Assembly (NCBI GenBank): GCA_025055285.1
Contig: JANWXM010000013.1
Coordinates: 1-64,000, forward strand
Source of the DNA: Saprospiraceae bacterium
GTDB lineage: Bacteria; Bacteroidota; Bacteroidia; Chitinophagales; Saprospiraceae
Direction: 5' to 3'
DNA: 64,000 nucleotides
Shown here: one piece after another, positions 44,967 through 53,653 of the stretch
Numbering within the stretch: the stretch's first letter is position 1
Layout: each line of letters opens with the position of its first letter
Notes under the pieces: generated by a model
The model's input: only the letters and a program-made list of their open reading frames with translations
Told to the model about the DNA's origin: nothing
Database searches by the model: none
Translations under genes and position numbers: made by a program

Positions 44967-45005
44967 AGTTTACGAAATTTATGGGTGAACGATTTGGCGT
45001 TTTAT

Positions 45006-46337
45006 TCAAGGGTTGTACTTTTTAAAGTCTATGTCGGGTTCTGCCTCGAACCATTCCTTCGTCTTGCGCAGCACATGGTCTAGCCAGCTCGAGGGCTTCT
45101 CTTCGGTCGCGTTAGAAGGCTCCTTCGCAGCGGTTGAGGTTTGTTCTGCAGCAAGAGTCTCGCGTTGGCGAATGTCCTCTAAGCCTCTGATCAACAGACC
45201 GATACCCGTACTAAAAATAGGGCTATTCACTCCTTCACGGTAGCCATGAGCCAAGTGCTCTACGGGAGTGCCGATCCGGCAACTCATGCCAGTGTGCAGC
45301 TCGGCGAGCTTATCCACATGTTGCAACAGAGCGCCTCCACCCGTAAGGACGATACCGCCGATGAGCTTGCGCTCATAACCGCTGCGTCGGATCTCCCATA
45401 AGACATAGTCGAAAATTTCTTCCATGCGCGCCTGAATGATGCGTGCTAGATTTTTCTCGCTAATCTCCTTGTGGTCACGTCCTCGCAGGCCAGGAATAGT
45501 GATGATGCGGCTCTCGAGCACTTCTGAGGCGAGTGCCGAGCCGAAGCGGACTTTTAGCTTCTCGGCCTGAGATTGAAGCACCGTGCAACCCTCCTTAATG
45601 TCGGAAGTTACAACGTTTCCTCCAAATGGAATGACTGCTGTGTGCCGGATAATGTTGTCGTGGAAGACGGTGATGTCTGTGGTGCCACCGCCAATGTCTA
45701 CCAGTGCCACGCCGGCTTGCCGCTCTTCCTCGTAGAGCACAGCTTCGGCACTAGCGATAGGTTCTAAGGTCAAGTCTGCTACCTTTAGGCCGGCCTTCTC
45801 AATGCAGCGGTACAGGTTGTTAATCGCCGTTATTTGACCCGTGATGATGTGGAAATTGGCTTCTAGACGAACGCCGCACATGCCAATAGGGTCTGTTATA
45901 CCTTGCTCATTGTCTACAGTGAATTCCTGCGGAAAAACGTGAATGATCTTGTCGCCGGGCGGAAGCACGAGCTTGAACATATCGTTAATCAAGCGGTCTA
46001 TGTCCCGCCGAGAAATTTCCGTGTGGTCGTTCTCGCGCGTTAAGATGCCGCGGTGTTGGAGGCTTTTGATGTGCTGGCCGGCGATGCCGACGTAGACGGT
46101 GTGAAACTTCATGCCTGCCTGCCGTTCGCAGATGTCTACCGCTTCCCGAATGGCATGGACAGTCTTTTCAATATTGCTAACCACACCGCGTAGGACGCCT
46201 GTGCTTTCAACTTTTCCAACGCCCAAAACCTCGACCTTTCCGTGGGCGTCTCGACGCCCAGCCAGACAACATACTTTTGTGGTGCCAATGTCGAGCGCAA
46301 CAACCACATTCGATGCTTGTGGTACTAGTTCACTCAT
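45006..46337 (-). CDS. ftsA: Cell division actin-like protein FtsA
   Basis: This 443-residue actin-fold ATPase tethers FtsZ to the membrane. The phosphate-1 motif A-L-D-I-G-T-T-K lies at 14-21, D-I-G-G-G-T-T-D-I further on, and L-T-G-G-G-A-L-L near the end of the fold. The last ~25 residues (W-L-D-H-V-L-R-K-T-K-E-W-F-E) form an amphipathic helix for membrane binding. It lies 148 bases after ftsQ, by far the widest gap in the downstream half of the operon, and the gap contains a promoter-like sequence, so ftsA-ftsZ may have extra expression of its own. Confidence 0.97.
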   Translation of the reverse strand: MSELVPQASNVVVALDIGTTKVCCLAGRRDAHGKVEVLGVGKVESTGVLRGVVSNIEKTVHAIREAVDICERQAGMKFHTVYVGIAGQHIKSLQHRGILTRENDHTEISRRDIDRLINDMFKLVLPPGDKIIHVFPQEFTVDNEQGITDPIGMCGVRLEANFHIITGQITAINNLYRCIEKAGLKVADLTLEPIASAEAVLYEEERQAGVALVDIGGGTTDITVFHDNIIRHTAVIPFGGNVVTSDIKEGCTVLQSQAEKLKVRFGSALASEVLESRIITIPGLRGRDHKEISEKNLARIIQARMEEIFDYVLWEIRRSGYERKLIGGIVLTGGGALLQHVDKLAELHTGMSCRIGTPVEHLAHGYREGVNSPIFSTGIGLLIRGLEDIRQRETLAAEQTSTAAKEPSNATEEKPSSWLDHVLRKTKEWFEAEPDIDFKKYNP

Positions 46338-46411
46338 GTTATGTGCGAGTTGCGTGAAAAAATAAGGTTTCTCATAGATGCTTATCCGCTCCTTAAACCG
46401 AGCTACAGATA

Positions 46412-46444
46412 CAAAGGTAGCGGACTTTTATTTCTGAAAAACAA
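46412..46444 (-). promoter_or_regulatory. Candidate internal promoter for ftsA-ftsZ
   Basis: On the minus strand TTG (46444-46442) and TACCTTTG (46419-46412) are 22 bases apart, within the 17-23 range of the Bacteroidota consensus. The -7 box is 75 bases upstream of the ftsA start, inside the only wide gap of this operon half. Confidence 0.5.
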
Positions 46445-46485
46445 TTGCTTATGTGAAATCATAGAGAAAAATAAGTTTTACCTTC

Positions 46486-47277
46486 TTACCAGCAAACTAT
46501 CTGACCGTTATACTTGAGAGAAATCGCTTGATATTTTCGCCAACCAACGTAGGGCATACCCTGTTGATAAAACACTTTTAGTCGTTTCAATTTGGCTTCT
46601 ATGTGTTGAAGGCTTCCAAGTAGAATTTTTTGGTTTCCAATAAGTGGGACGAGGATAAACTCACCAGCTTGATTTACGTGAATTTGTTGAATAAATATTG
46701 ACCACACCGGATCTTCTCGCAAAATATTTGCCAAGCTGAATACGTCTTTTAAAATATTTTTATTTTTACTCATAAAATCCTGGGTATAAGGTGAAATATT
46801 GCCTGTAGCCACGAGTACGCGCGGTGTATAGGCACGGGAAAAGGGCATCATAGCGCCCGTTTGATCTAAATAGTAATTGCTGCCTTCGTTGTCTAGCACG
46901 CGCAAAACAGGTTCGCGTTGCTTAATTCGAATGTGCAGCACGCCATCTTGAGACAGGTATGCATCAGCTTGAGCTACGAAAGGGTCTTCTTCGACTACGC
47001 GCTCTATTCGGTACAAATCAATCTGTCCGATTTCCATATTGCGCAAAGCATTGCCAAAAGCCAGTATTAATCGCTGACGCACATCGCTCTCTCTCAGTAA
47101 GCTAGCGCCGCTCTCCAGGGGGCGTATATTAACTTGAATCCCTGCGATGAATTCCCGTTGTTGGCGCACCACAGAGGAGAATAGAATAAAGATTACGACA
47201 GCCACCAAAACCCACGGGACGAGGTGTCTGTATCGAGGAAGTGAGAAGGTGTAGTTGAGTAAGTTGGACAGACGCAT
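46486..47277 (-). CDS. ftsQ: Cell division protein FtsQ
   Basis: This 263-residue bitopic protein has a short cytoplasmic N-terminus, one membrane segment (about 21-37; V-P-W-V-L-V-A-V-V-I-F-I-L-F) and a periplasmic POTRA-like region followed by the beta domain. E-V-x-x-R-D-P-F-V-A-Q-A-D and R-E-P-V-L-R-V motifs match the family, which recruits and regulates FtsI/FtsW via FtsL and FtsB partners. No ftsB gene is visible in this operon. It follows murC by six bases. Confidence 0.9.
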   Translation of the reverse strand: MRLSNLLNYTFSLPRYRHLVPWVLVAVVIFILFSSVVRQQREFIAGIQVNIRPLESGASLLRESDVRQRLILAFGNALRNMEIGQIDLYRIERVVEEDPFVAQADAYLSQDGVLHIRIKQREPVLRVLDNEGSNYYLDQTGAMMPFSRAYTPRVLVATGNISPYTQDFMSKNKNILKDVFSLANILREDPVWSIFIQQIHVNQAGEFILVPLIGNQKILLGSLQHIEAKLKRLKVFYQQGMPYVGWRKYQAISLKYNGQIVCW

Positions 47278-47283
47278 ATTTCC

Positions 47284-48648
47284 TTACGGTTTTAATTGTT
47301 GGGCGATAAGTTTTACTAAAGTGTCAATATCCCCTGCACCCATGGTAAGCAACATCTCCGGGCGACGAGCGCGAAGGCGCTCCAGCAAGTCTTCTTTACT
47401 AACCAAGTATTTGTCTGGAATAGCCATGTTGCGAAAGATGAGTTCCGAACTTACGCCTGCTATAGGCTCTTCGCGCGCGGGATAGATGGGCAGGAGATAA
47501 CATGTATCCAGCAGGTCTAGCGCTGCGGCGAACTCGTCGGCAAAGTCGCGCGTACGCGAGAAGAGATGAGGCTGGAAGATGCCAGTAACTTTTTTGTTAG
47601 GGAAGAATAGGCGCGCGGCCGTTATGGTTGCCCTTATCTCTGCTGGGTGGTGGGCGTAGTCGTCTATGTAAACGAGCTCGGGGAGGTGCAAAACGACCTC
47701 AAAACGCCTTTTTACCCCTCGGAATAGAGGCATAGTGCGCTTCATCTCCTGCTCAGGAGCACCTGCTGCGAAAGCGGCCAACCAAGCGGCTAATGCATTT
47801 TCTATGTTATGTCGTCCTGGCATCGGCAGGCGCATGCCCTCATACAAAGCGCCGCGCATTGAAATGTCAAAAGCCATACAGCCATTGTCTCTGCGGAAAT
47901 TTATCGCTTGGCATTCGCCGTCTTCTACACCGAATGTGGCTACTTGGCAGCCTCTTTGGCGTAAATCCTCAACGACATGGCGCAGCGGTAGGTCAGCGCG
48001 GTAATAGAGCATGCCGCCGGGTTTAACTCGGCGGGCGAAGTTCCAGTAGGCTTCCACGACGGCTTGTGGAGTACCGTAAACATCTAAGTGGTCAGGGTCG
48101 AGCGAATTAATGACAGCAATTTCCGGTTCTAACTGCAAGAACGAACGGTCGTATTCGTCGGCTTCTACTACTACCCAATCGCTGTGACCTAAGATGAAAT
48201 TAGACTCAAAATTAGCGGCAATGCCGCCTAAGAAAGCCGTGACATCCGTTCCCGTACTGTGTAAAAGCCATGCTATGAGCGAGGTAGTAGTCGTTTTTCC
48301 ATGCGTGCCTGCTACGGCAATACAACGTTTGGTCTGGCTAATAAGGCCTAGCACCTGAGCGCGTTTCAAGATGGTATGGCCGTGTTCGCGCAGCCACACC
48401 AGTTCCCGATGCGTGGTAGGTACAGCCGGCGTCCAGACCACTAGGTCTACCGCAGAAGGGATTTGGCTTATATCCTCCTCATAGTGAATATGCATGCCCT
48501 CTGCCTCCAAGGCGCGCGTCAGGTCAGTCTTAGTACGGTCATAGCCGTATACCTCACAGCCCAGGTGACGGAAATACCGCGCTAGGGCCGACATGCCGAT
48601 GCCGCCGATACCGATAAAGTAGACCGTCCTGACATTTTCTATGCTCAT
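47284..48648 (-). CDS. murC: UDP-N-acetylmuramate--L-alanine ligase
   Basis: This 454-residue ligase adds L-alanine to UDP-MurNAc using ATP, the first peptide step in cell-wall precursor synthesis. The UDP-binding loop G-I-G-G-I-G-M-S-A at 13-21 and the ATP loop G-T-H-G-K-T-T-T-T at 114-122 are clear, as is the family-typical H-P-A-E-I in the last third. The ATG overlaps the murG stop codon by four bases, and ftsQ starts six bases after its stop. Confidence 0.97.
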   Translation of the reverse strand: MSIENVRTVYFIGIGGIGMSALARYFRHLGCEVYGYDRTKTDLTRALEAEGMHIHYEEDISQIPSAVDLVVWTPAVPTTHRELVWLREHGHTILKRAQVLGLISQTKRCIAVAGTHGKTTTTSLIAWLLHSTGTDVTAFLGGIAANFESNFILGHSDWVVVEADEYDRSFLQLEPEIAVINSLDPDHLDVYGTPQAVVEAYWNFARRVKPGGMLYYRADLPLRHVVEDLRQRGCQVATFGVEDGECQAINFRRDNGCMAFDISMRGALYEGMRLPMPGRHNIENALAAWLAAFAAGAPEQEMKRTMPLFRGVKRRFEVVLHLPELVYIDDYAHHPAEIRATITAARLFFPNKKVTGIFQPHLFSRTRDFADEFAAALDLLDTCYLLPIYPAREEPIAGVSSELIFRNMAIPDKYLVSKEDLLERLRARRPEMLLTMGAGDIDTLVKLIAQQLKP

Positions 48649-49787
48649 GATGCGAATACAGAATTTTGGAATGGTTCACACAAGCGCAGCACCTCGCGAG
48701 CAATGGTTTCTGCGGCGTTAGGGCGAGCAAATTGTCGAATGTTTTTGCTGAGCATTTCTTGTTGCTGAGGGTCGCGAAGCAAGGCTAGTGCCTGAGGCAG
48801 CAAGCGTTCTGTAGCTTGTGCATCAGCTATGAGCAAGGCGGCATTGCGCTCAGCAAGCGCTCGGGCATTACGCAATTGGTGATCTTCCGCTACGTTGGGC
48901 GATGGCACAAGGATAGTCGGCTTGCCTACAACAGACAGCTCGCTAATAGCCATCGCACCTGCGCGAGAAATGATTACATCGGCAGCAGCGTAAAGCAGGT
49001 CTATGCGCTCGATAAAAGGTCGCAGCTGTACGTTGGGTAATTGAGCTGTCGCGCTCTGTTGGTATACCTTTTCGTAGAGGCGACCGCATTGCCATAGAAC
49101 TCGTACGTCGGGGTTTTGAGCTAATAGGGCAGTGCTTTGAGCCATCGCCTCATTTAACGTGCGCGCACCCAAGCTGCCCCCTAGTACGGCAAGTGTCTTG
49201 CCGTTGTCCGCCAAGCCGAAGAAATTGAGGGCTTCTGCTCGTTTGTCTATTGCGATGAGCAAATCTGCTCGTACGGGATTGCCCGTTAAAAGAATCCGGT
49301 CAGCAGGAAAATACCGCTCCATCCCTTCATAGGCTACACAGATGCGTTGCGCTCGACGCGCCAACTGTCGGTTAGCTAAGCCAGCATACGAGTTGGCCTC
49401 GTGAATGAGGGTCGGAATGCCCAAATGCTGACAGACGCGCACCGGGGCCCATGAGGCATAGCCACCCGTACCCACGGCGACATCAGGCTTAAAATTGCGC
49501 ACAATGCGCCGAGCCGACTGCCAACTGCGCCACAACTTCCACGGAAGCCCAAGGTTCTGGCGTAAACTAGCCCAAGAGTAGCCGCGCTGCCACCCGGCCA
49601 TATCTATACCCGCAATACGATAGCCCGCCCGAGGGACGTGCTCCATTTCCATGCGACCGTTGGCGCCAACAAATAAAAACTCCGCCTCCGGCCGTAGGCG
49701 CCGCAACGCATCGGCAATGGCGAGAGCTGGGAAGATGTGCCCGCCCGTGCCGCCACCACTGATCAGGATGCGGAGTTGCTTGCTCAT
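48645..49787 (-). CDS. murG: UDP-GlcNAc--lipid I N-acetylglucosaminyltransferase
   Basis: This 380-residue GT28 enzyme makes lipid II on the inner face of the inner membrane. The N-terminal G-G-G-T-G-G-H-I-F-P-A-L (11-22) is the diagnostic glycine loop, and the second half has G-G-S-L-G-A-R and the I-S-R-A-G-A-M-A-I-S-E UDP-GlcNAc site. A slightly hydrophobic-basic patch follows the first loop, suited for membrane contact. It overlaps ftsW by four bases and murC by four bases, indicating tight translational coupling. Confidence 0.97.
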   Translation of the reverse strand: MSKQLRILISGGGTGGHIFPALAIADALRRLRPEAEFLFVGANGRMEMEHVPRAGYRIAGIDMAGWQRGYSWASLRQNLGLPWKLWRSWQSARRIVRNFKPDVAVGTGGYASWAPVRVCQHLGIPTLIHEANSYAGLANRQLARRAQRICVAYEGMERYFPADRILLTGNPVRADLLIAIDKRAEALNFFGLADNGKTLAVLGGSLGARTLNEAMAQSTALLAQNPDVRVLWQCGRLYEKVYQQSATAQLPNVQLRPFIERIDLLYAAADVIISRAGAMAISELSVVGKPTILVPSPNVAEDHQLRNARALAERNAALLIADAQATERLLPQALALLRDPQQQEMLSKNIRQFARPNAAETIAREVLRLCEPFQNSVFAS

Positions 49788-50932
49788 GATTTGGCGATTT
49801 CGTCTAATTTTTCTATGTAACGAGATACACTGAGGATAATGCCTAAAGAAATAGCGCTGAATATCATACTCGTGCCGCCTTTCGAGATGAATGGCAGGGT
49901 TAGGCCTGTCGTCGGCACGAGGTGAACAGAAACAGCAATATTGGTAATGGCTTGGATTGTAATCATAAGGCTCAAACCGATAGCGAGAAAAGCGCCAAAG
50001 ACTTTAGGGCTTCGCGTAACGAGCACCACCGTTCGCAGGAAAAGCATTACATACAGCCACACGACCAGCAATCCACCCAGAAGGCCGTACTCCTCGCAAA
50101 TAATGGGAAAGATGAAGTCGTTCTGTGAATAGGGCAAGTAGTTGCGCGATAGAGAATTGCCCGGACCAACGCCTAACAACCCGCCTCGCGCGATGGCAAT
50201 TTTTGCTTGCTCTACCTGGTAGCCTCCACTCTCCTCGTGCAGAAAGGTGTTCAGACGACTTATCCAAGTATCAACGCGCACTAGGTCAGGTGCAACGTTG
50301 CCAATGAAAATGAGCAATGCCATCGTGACAATGCCCAATAGCATAAGTAACAGAATATATCTGTAGTGAACACGTCCGATGAACATGAGCACTACACACG
50401 TGAAAAACAAAATAATTGCCGTCGAAAGATTGGCCGGTGCTATCAGCCCGCATATGAGGATTACTGGAACGATAATAGGCATAAAGGCTTCTTTGAAGGA
50501 TTGAATATATTCTTGCTTCTGGGTCAGTTTTTGAGCTACGTAAATGATTAGGGCCAGTTTGGCAATGTCCGAGGTTTGAAAGCCAAAGGGCAAGAAGGGT
50601 AGTTCTAGCCAACGCGAAGCTTCATTTACGCTTCTTCCCATCGCTAGGGTGAGCACAAGCAGCGGTACGGACACTAGCATGAGAAAGTAGCCCACCTTTT
50701 GATAATAGCGATAGTGGAGGCGATGACAAAAGTAGGCTAACCCAATAGCGATCAATACATGGAGTAGGTGACTTAAAAAGTAGGATGTGGTACTTATACC
50801 GCGGTCTTGCCACGTTAGGGCCCCTGCAGTAGAATAGACTGCTAATAGGCCGACTAGACACAGCAGTAAAAAACTTGCCCAAATTGCCCGGTCACCTTTT
50901 ATACTCGACGCTATTTGATAAATAATAAGCAT
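49784..50932 (-). CDS. ftsW: SEDS-family peptidoglycan glycosyltransferase FtsW
   Basis: This 382-residue integral membrane protein of the SEDS family has about ten hydrophobic segments. It contains the family motif around R-V-D-T-W-I-S-R and the conserved Q-V-E-Q-A-K-I-A-I-A-R-G-G-L-L-G-V-G-P-G region (Gly-rich loop), then P-Y-S-Q-N-D-F-I-F-P-I-I-C-E-E-Y-G-L, also conserved. FtsW polymerises lipid II at the septum together with FtsI, which is encoded four genes upstream. It starts nine bases after murD. Confidence 0.96.
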   Translation of the reverse strand: MLIIYQIASSIKGDRAIWASFLLLCLVGLLAVYSTAGALTWQDRGISTTSYFLSHLLHVLIAIGLAYFCHRLHYRYYQKVGYFLMLVSVPLLVLTLAMGRSVNEASRWLELPFLPFGFQTSDIAKLALIIYVAQKLTQKQEYIQSFKEAFMPIIVPVILICGLIAPANLSTAIILFFTCVVLMFIGRVHYRYILLLMLLGIVTMALLIFIGNVAPDLVRVDTWISRLNTFLHEESGGYQVEQAKIAIARGGLLGVGPGNSLSRNYLPYSQNDFIFPIICEEYGLLGGLLVVWLYVMLFLRTVVLVTRSPKVFGAFLAIGLSLMITIQAITNIAVSVHLVPTTGLTLPFISKGGTSMIFSAISLGIILSVSRYIEKLDEIAKS

Positions 50933-50940
50933 ATTTTATT

Positions 50941-52311
50941 TTAAATGCATTTTTGCGTAAATTTTAATACGGCTTCCCGAAACTGATTGCCTCGGTCCTC
51001 AAAATTCTTGAACAAGTCGAAACTAGCACAGGCTGGGCTAAGCAACACTGTGTCGCCGGGTTGGCTCAGGCGAGCTGCTACGGCCACGGCCTGTTCGGCG
51101 GTGCGAACTTCTTCTATAGGCTTACCCAAGGGTTGGAATGCTTGCCGCAACTTGCTGTTGTCGGCGCCTAAGAGCACTAAAGCACGCACCTTGTCGCGTA
51201 CGAGAGGGATTAGCGCCGTATAGTCGTTGCCTTTATCCGTACCGCCCGCTATCCAAATCACAGGCGATTGGATGGCACTTATGGCGTATTGCGCTGCATC
51301 TACGTTTGTAGCCTTACTGTCGTTGATCCAAGTAATGCCGTTAGCGCGTGTTACGAGTTCCATGCGGTGGGCTGGCGGCAAGTAGGTGTACAGACCCTCT
51401 TGGATCTTTGCCGGGTCTGCCTTCATAATCAATGCTATGTGAACTGCGAAGAGAGCGTTCATGGCATTGTGCGGTCCGATAAGTCGAGTATCGCGCAGGT
51501 CAAACATTCGCCGGCTTACGCGCAAGTGCCCATCTACTATGTCGCGCGGGTGGATGGCCTTGACTTTGGTCGCGCGCCAATTCGAGTGTCTAGTTAGGTA
51601 ATCCACCGATACTGGATCTGCGGCGTTGTAAAGGAAAACGTCGCGCGGCCCTTGATTTTCGCGGATGCGAAACTTCGCCGCGGCATACCGGCGTATGTCA
51701 TAGCCATAGCGGTCCAAATGGTCGGGCGTAATGTTGAGCAATGCAGCCACATTGGGCTTGAAACGCGCTATGTCTTCCAGTTGAAAACTGCTGACCTCCA
51801 ATACGAAAATGCGCGACCGGTCTAGGTTGCCTTCCACGTGATGCTTCCAAACTAATTCAGCAAAGCTATTGCCTACATTACCTGCCAAGTAGGCGTTTAG
51901 CCCTGCTATATGCAGCAGGTGATGTGTTAGCGTAGTGGTAGTGGTTTTGCCGTTTGTGCCAGTAATGGCTACTATCTTGCATGGGCGGGCAAAGCGGTAA
52001 GCGAACTCGATTTCGCCGATAATGGGCACGTTCTGTGCGCGCAGAGCCTTAACCACAGGAGCGTCTTGCGGGATACCAGGGCTCTTGACCGCTAGCCCCA
52101 CCCAATCTATGTTACGGCGGCCCAGTATCCAAGGAAGGGTATGTCCGCCGCTCTCATATGGAATGCCAGCCTCCTCTAGGCGCTTGCGAAACGCCGGTTT
52201 GATGTCGTACTCATCCGATACGCGTACTTCAAAGCCCATGTGCCGAGCCAACAGGGCTGCCCCTGTGCCAGACTCTCCTGCTCCAAGGATACTGATGTGT
52301 TGCCTACCCAT
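50941..52311 (-). CDS. murD: UDP-N-acetylmuramoyl-L-alanine--D-glutamate ligase
   Basis: This 456-residue ligase adds D-glutamate to UDP-MurNAc-L-Ala. The frame is open to 52371, but the ATG at 52311 gives the typical start (I-S-I-L-G-A-G-E-S-G-T-G) and leaves two bases after mraY. The ATP loop G-T-N-G-K-T-T-T-T is at 118-126, with the downstream H-R-M-E-L and N-D-S-K-A-T-N motifs also present. Confidence 0.97.
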   Translation of the reverse strand: MGRQHISILGAGESGTGAALLARHMGFEVRVSDEYDIKPAFRKRLEEAGIPYESGGHTLPWILGRRNIDWVGLAVKSPGIPQDAPVVKALRAQNVPIIGEIEFAYRFARPCKIVAITGTNGKTTTTTLTHHLLHIAGLNAYLAGNVGNSFAELVWKHHVEGNLDRSRIFVLEVSSFQLEDIARFKPNVAALLNITPDHLDRYGYDIRRYAAAKFRIRENQGPRDVFLYNAADPVSVDYLTRHSNWRATKVKAIHPRDIVDGHLRVSRRMFDLRDTRLIGPHNAMNALFAVHIALIMKADPAKIQEGLYTYLPPAHRMELVTRANGITWINDSKATNVDAAQYAISAIQSPVIWIAGGTDKGNDYTALIPLVRDKVRALVLLGADNSKLRQAFQPLGKPIEEVRTAEQAVAVAARLSQPGDTVLLSPACASFDLFKNFEDRGNQFREAVLKFTQKCI

Positions 52312-52313
52312 GC

Positions 52314-53567
52314 CTATCGAATTTTGAGAGTGATGACAGCCAACACGGCGAGTAAAATTTGCACAATCCAAAAGCGTATAGAAATCGTTACTTCATGATA
52401 ACCCTCCTTTTGAAAGTGATGATGCAAAGGAGCCATTTTGAAAATTCGGCGTCCTTCGCCGTATTTTTTCTTCGTTCGCTTGAAATACCAGACCTGGAGG
52501 ATGACCGACAAGTTTTCCACTAGGAATACGCCACATAAGATAGGAATGAGCAGTTCCTTTCGCAAGACAATAGCCAAGGCTGCAATATTGCCTCCTAACA
52601 TAAGGCTACCGGTATCACCCATAAAGACGCGTGCCGGAAAGACGTTGTACCACAGAAAACCAATACACCCTCCGAGCAGACAAGCAGAAAACACCACCAA
52701 TTCGCCTGTGTGCGGTAAGAAAAGAATCTTCAAGTAATCAGCCGCTACGGCATTACCACTTAGAAAGGCCATAATGCCCAGAGACATAATCACGATAGCA
52801 GAGACCCCTGCAGCTAGGCCATCCAAACCATCCGTTAAGTTCGCGCCGTTGCTTACAGCTGCAATAACAAATACCGTCATGAAAAGGAAGATGGGCCATA
52901 CGAGCCACTTGCTCTTGTCGCCTAAAAAAGAACACAGCCTCGAGTAATCCAATTCATTGTTTTTGAAAAAGGGTACATTCGTTATAGGTGCTCTAGCGTG
53001 CACGAGTTCCTTGTAAGTACCGGAACTGCTCTTCACATATACGTATTTTTCGATTTTGTAGCCGTTCTGTATTGCTTTTTCTGGTTCCATCCGCACTACC
53101 ACCTCGTCGCTACTCAGCATCGTCACTCCCACGATCAGCCCTAGACCTACTTGACCGAGAACCTTAAAAATCCCTTTTAGGCCTTTCTTGTCCTTTCTGA
53201 AAACTTTTATGTAGTCATCTATAAAGCCAATGGCGCCCATCCAAAGTGTGGCCGTGATCATGAGCAGCACATAGACGTTGTCTAAGCGAGCCAAAAGCAA
53301 GCATGGAACAAGAGTGGCGGCTATAATGATGATGCCACCCATAGTTGGGGTGCCTGCCTTAAGATTTTCGCCTTGTAGCCCTAGGTCACGCACCGTCTCA
53401 CCAATTTGCATGCGCCGTAAAGCATTGATAATACGCCTTCCGATAACTAGGGAAATCAACAAGGATAAGATCACGGCAACACCCGCCCGAAACGAAATGT
53501 ACTGAAACAACCTTGCTCCGGGCAAGTCTACCCATTGGGATATCCATTGGAAAAGGTGGTAAAGCAT
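52314..53567 (-). CDS. mraY: Phospho-N-acetylmuramoyl-pentapeptide transferase
   Basis: This 417-residue polytopic membrane enzyme transfers phospho-MurNAc-pentapeptide to undecaprenyl phosphate, making lipid I. Conserved cytosolic motifs are present: P-T-M-G-G (about 75), N-L-T-D-G-L-D-G-L-A, F-M-G-D-T-G-S-L and P-L-H-H-H-F. It is about 55 residues longer than the usual 360 because of an insertion between the first and second halves (V-V-R-M-E-P-E-K ... Y-S-R-L), which is common in Bacteroidota. It lies 86 bases after murE, with a strong hairpin in the gap. Confidence 0.97.
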   Translation of the reverse strand: MLYHLFQWISQWVDLPGARLFQYISFRAGVAVILSLLISLVIGRRIINALRRMQIGETVRDLGLQGENLKAGTPTMGGIIIIAATLVPCLLLARLDNVYVLLMITATLWMGAIGFIDDYIKVFRKDKKGLKGIFKVLGQVGLGLIVGVTMLSSDEVVVRMEPEKAIQNGYKIEKYVYVKSSSGTYKELVHARAPITNVPFFKNNELDYSRLCSFLGDKSKWLVWPIFLFMTVFVIAAVSNGANLTDGLDGLAAGVSAIVIMSLGIMAFLSGNAVAADYLKILFLPHTGELVVFSACLLGGCIGFLWYNVFPARVFMGDTGSLMLGGNIAALAIVLRKELLIPILCGVFLVENLSVILQVWYFKRTKKKYGEGRRIFKMAPLHHHFQKEGYHEVTISIRFWIVQILLAVLAVITLKIR

Positions 53568-53602
53568 GTCAGCAAAGAATTCGGTTACTCCTTAGGAAAG
53601 AC

Positions 53603-53627
53603 TCTGGGGCGATCTTACATCGCCCCA
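53603..53627 (-). promoter_or_regulatory. Perfect hairpin between murE and mraY
   Basis: A 10-bp perfect stem (ctggggcgat at 53603-53612, its complement at 53618-53627) has a 5-base loop, and seven of the ten pairs are G-C. On the minus strand only a short, broken T-run follows, so it would be at most a partial terminator; mRNA stabilisation or attenuation is possible. Confidence 0.6.
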
Positions 53628-53653
53628 GCCATTAGCAAAAGAAAGTCCCTCCA

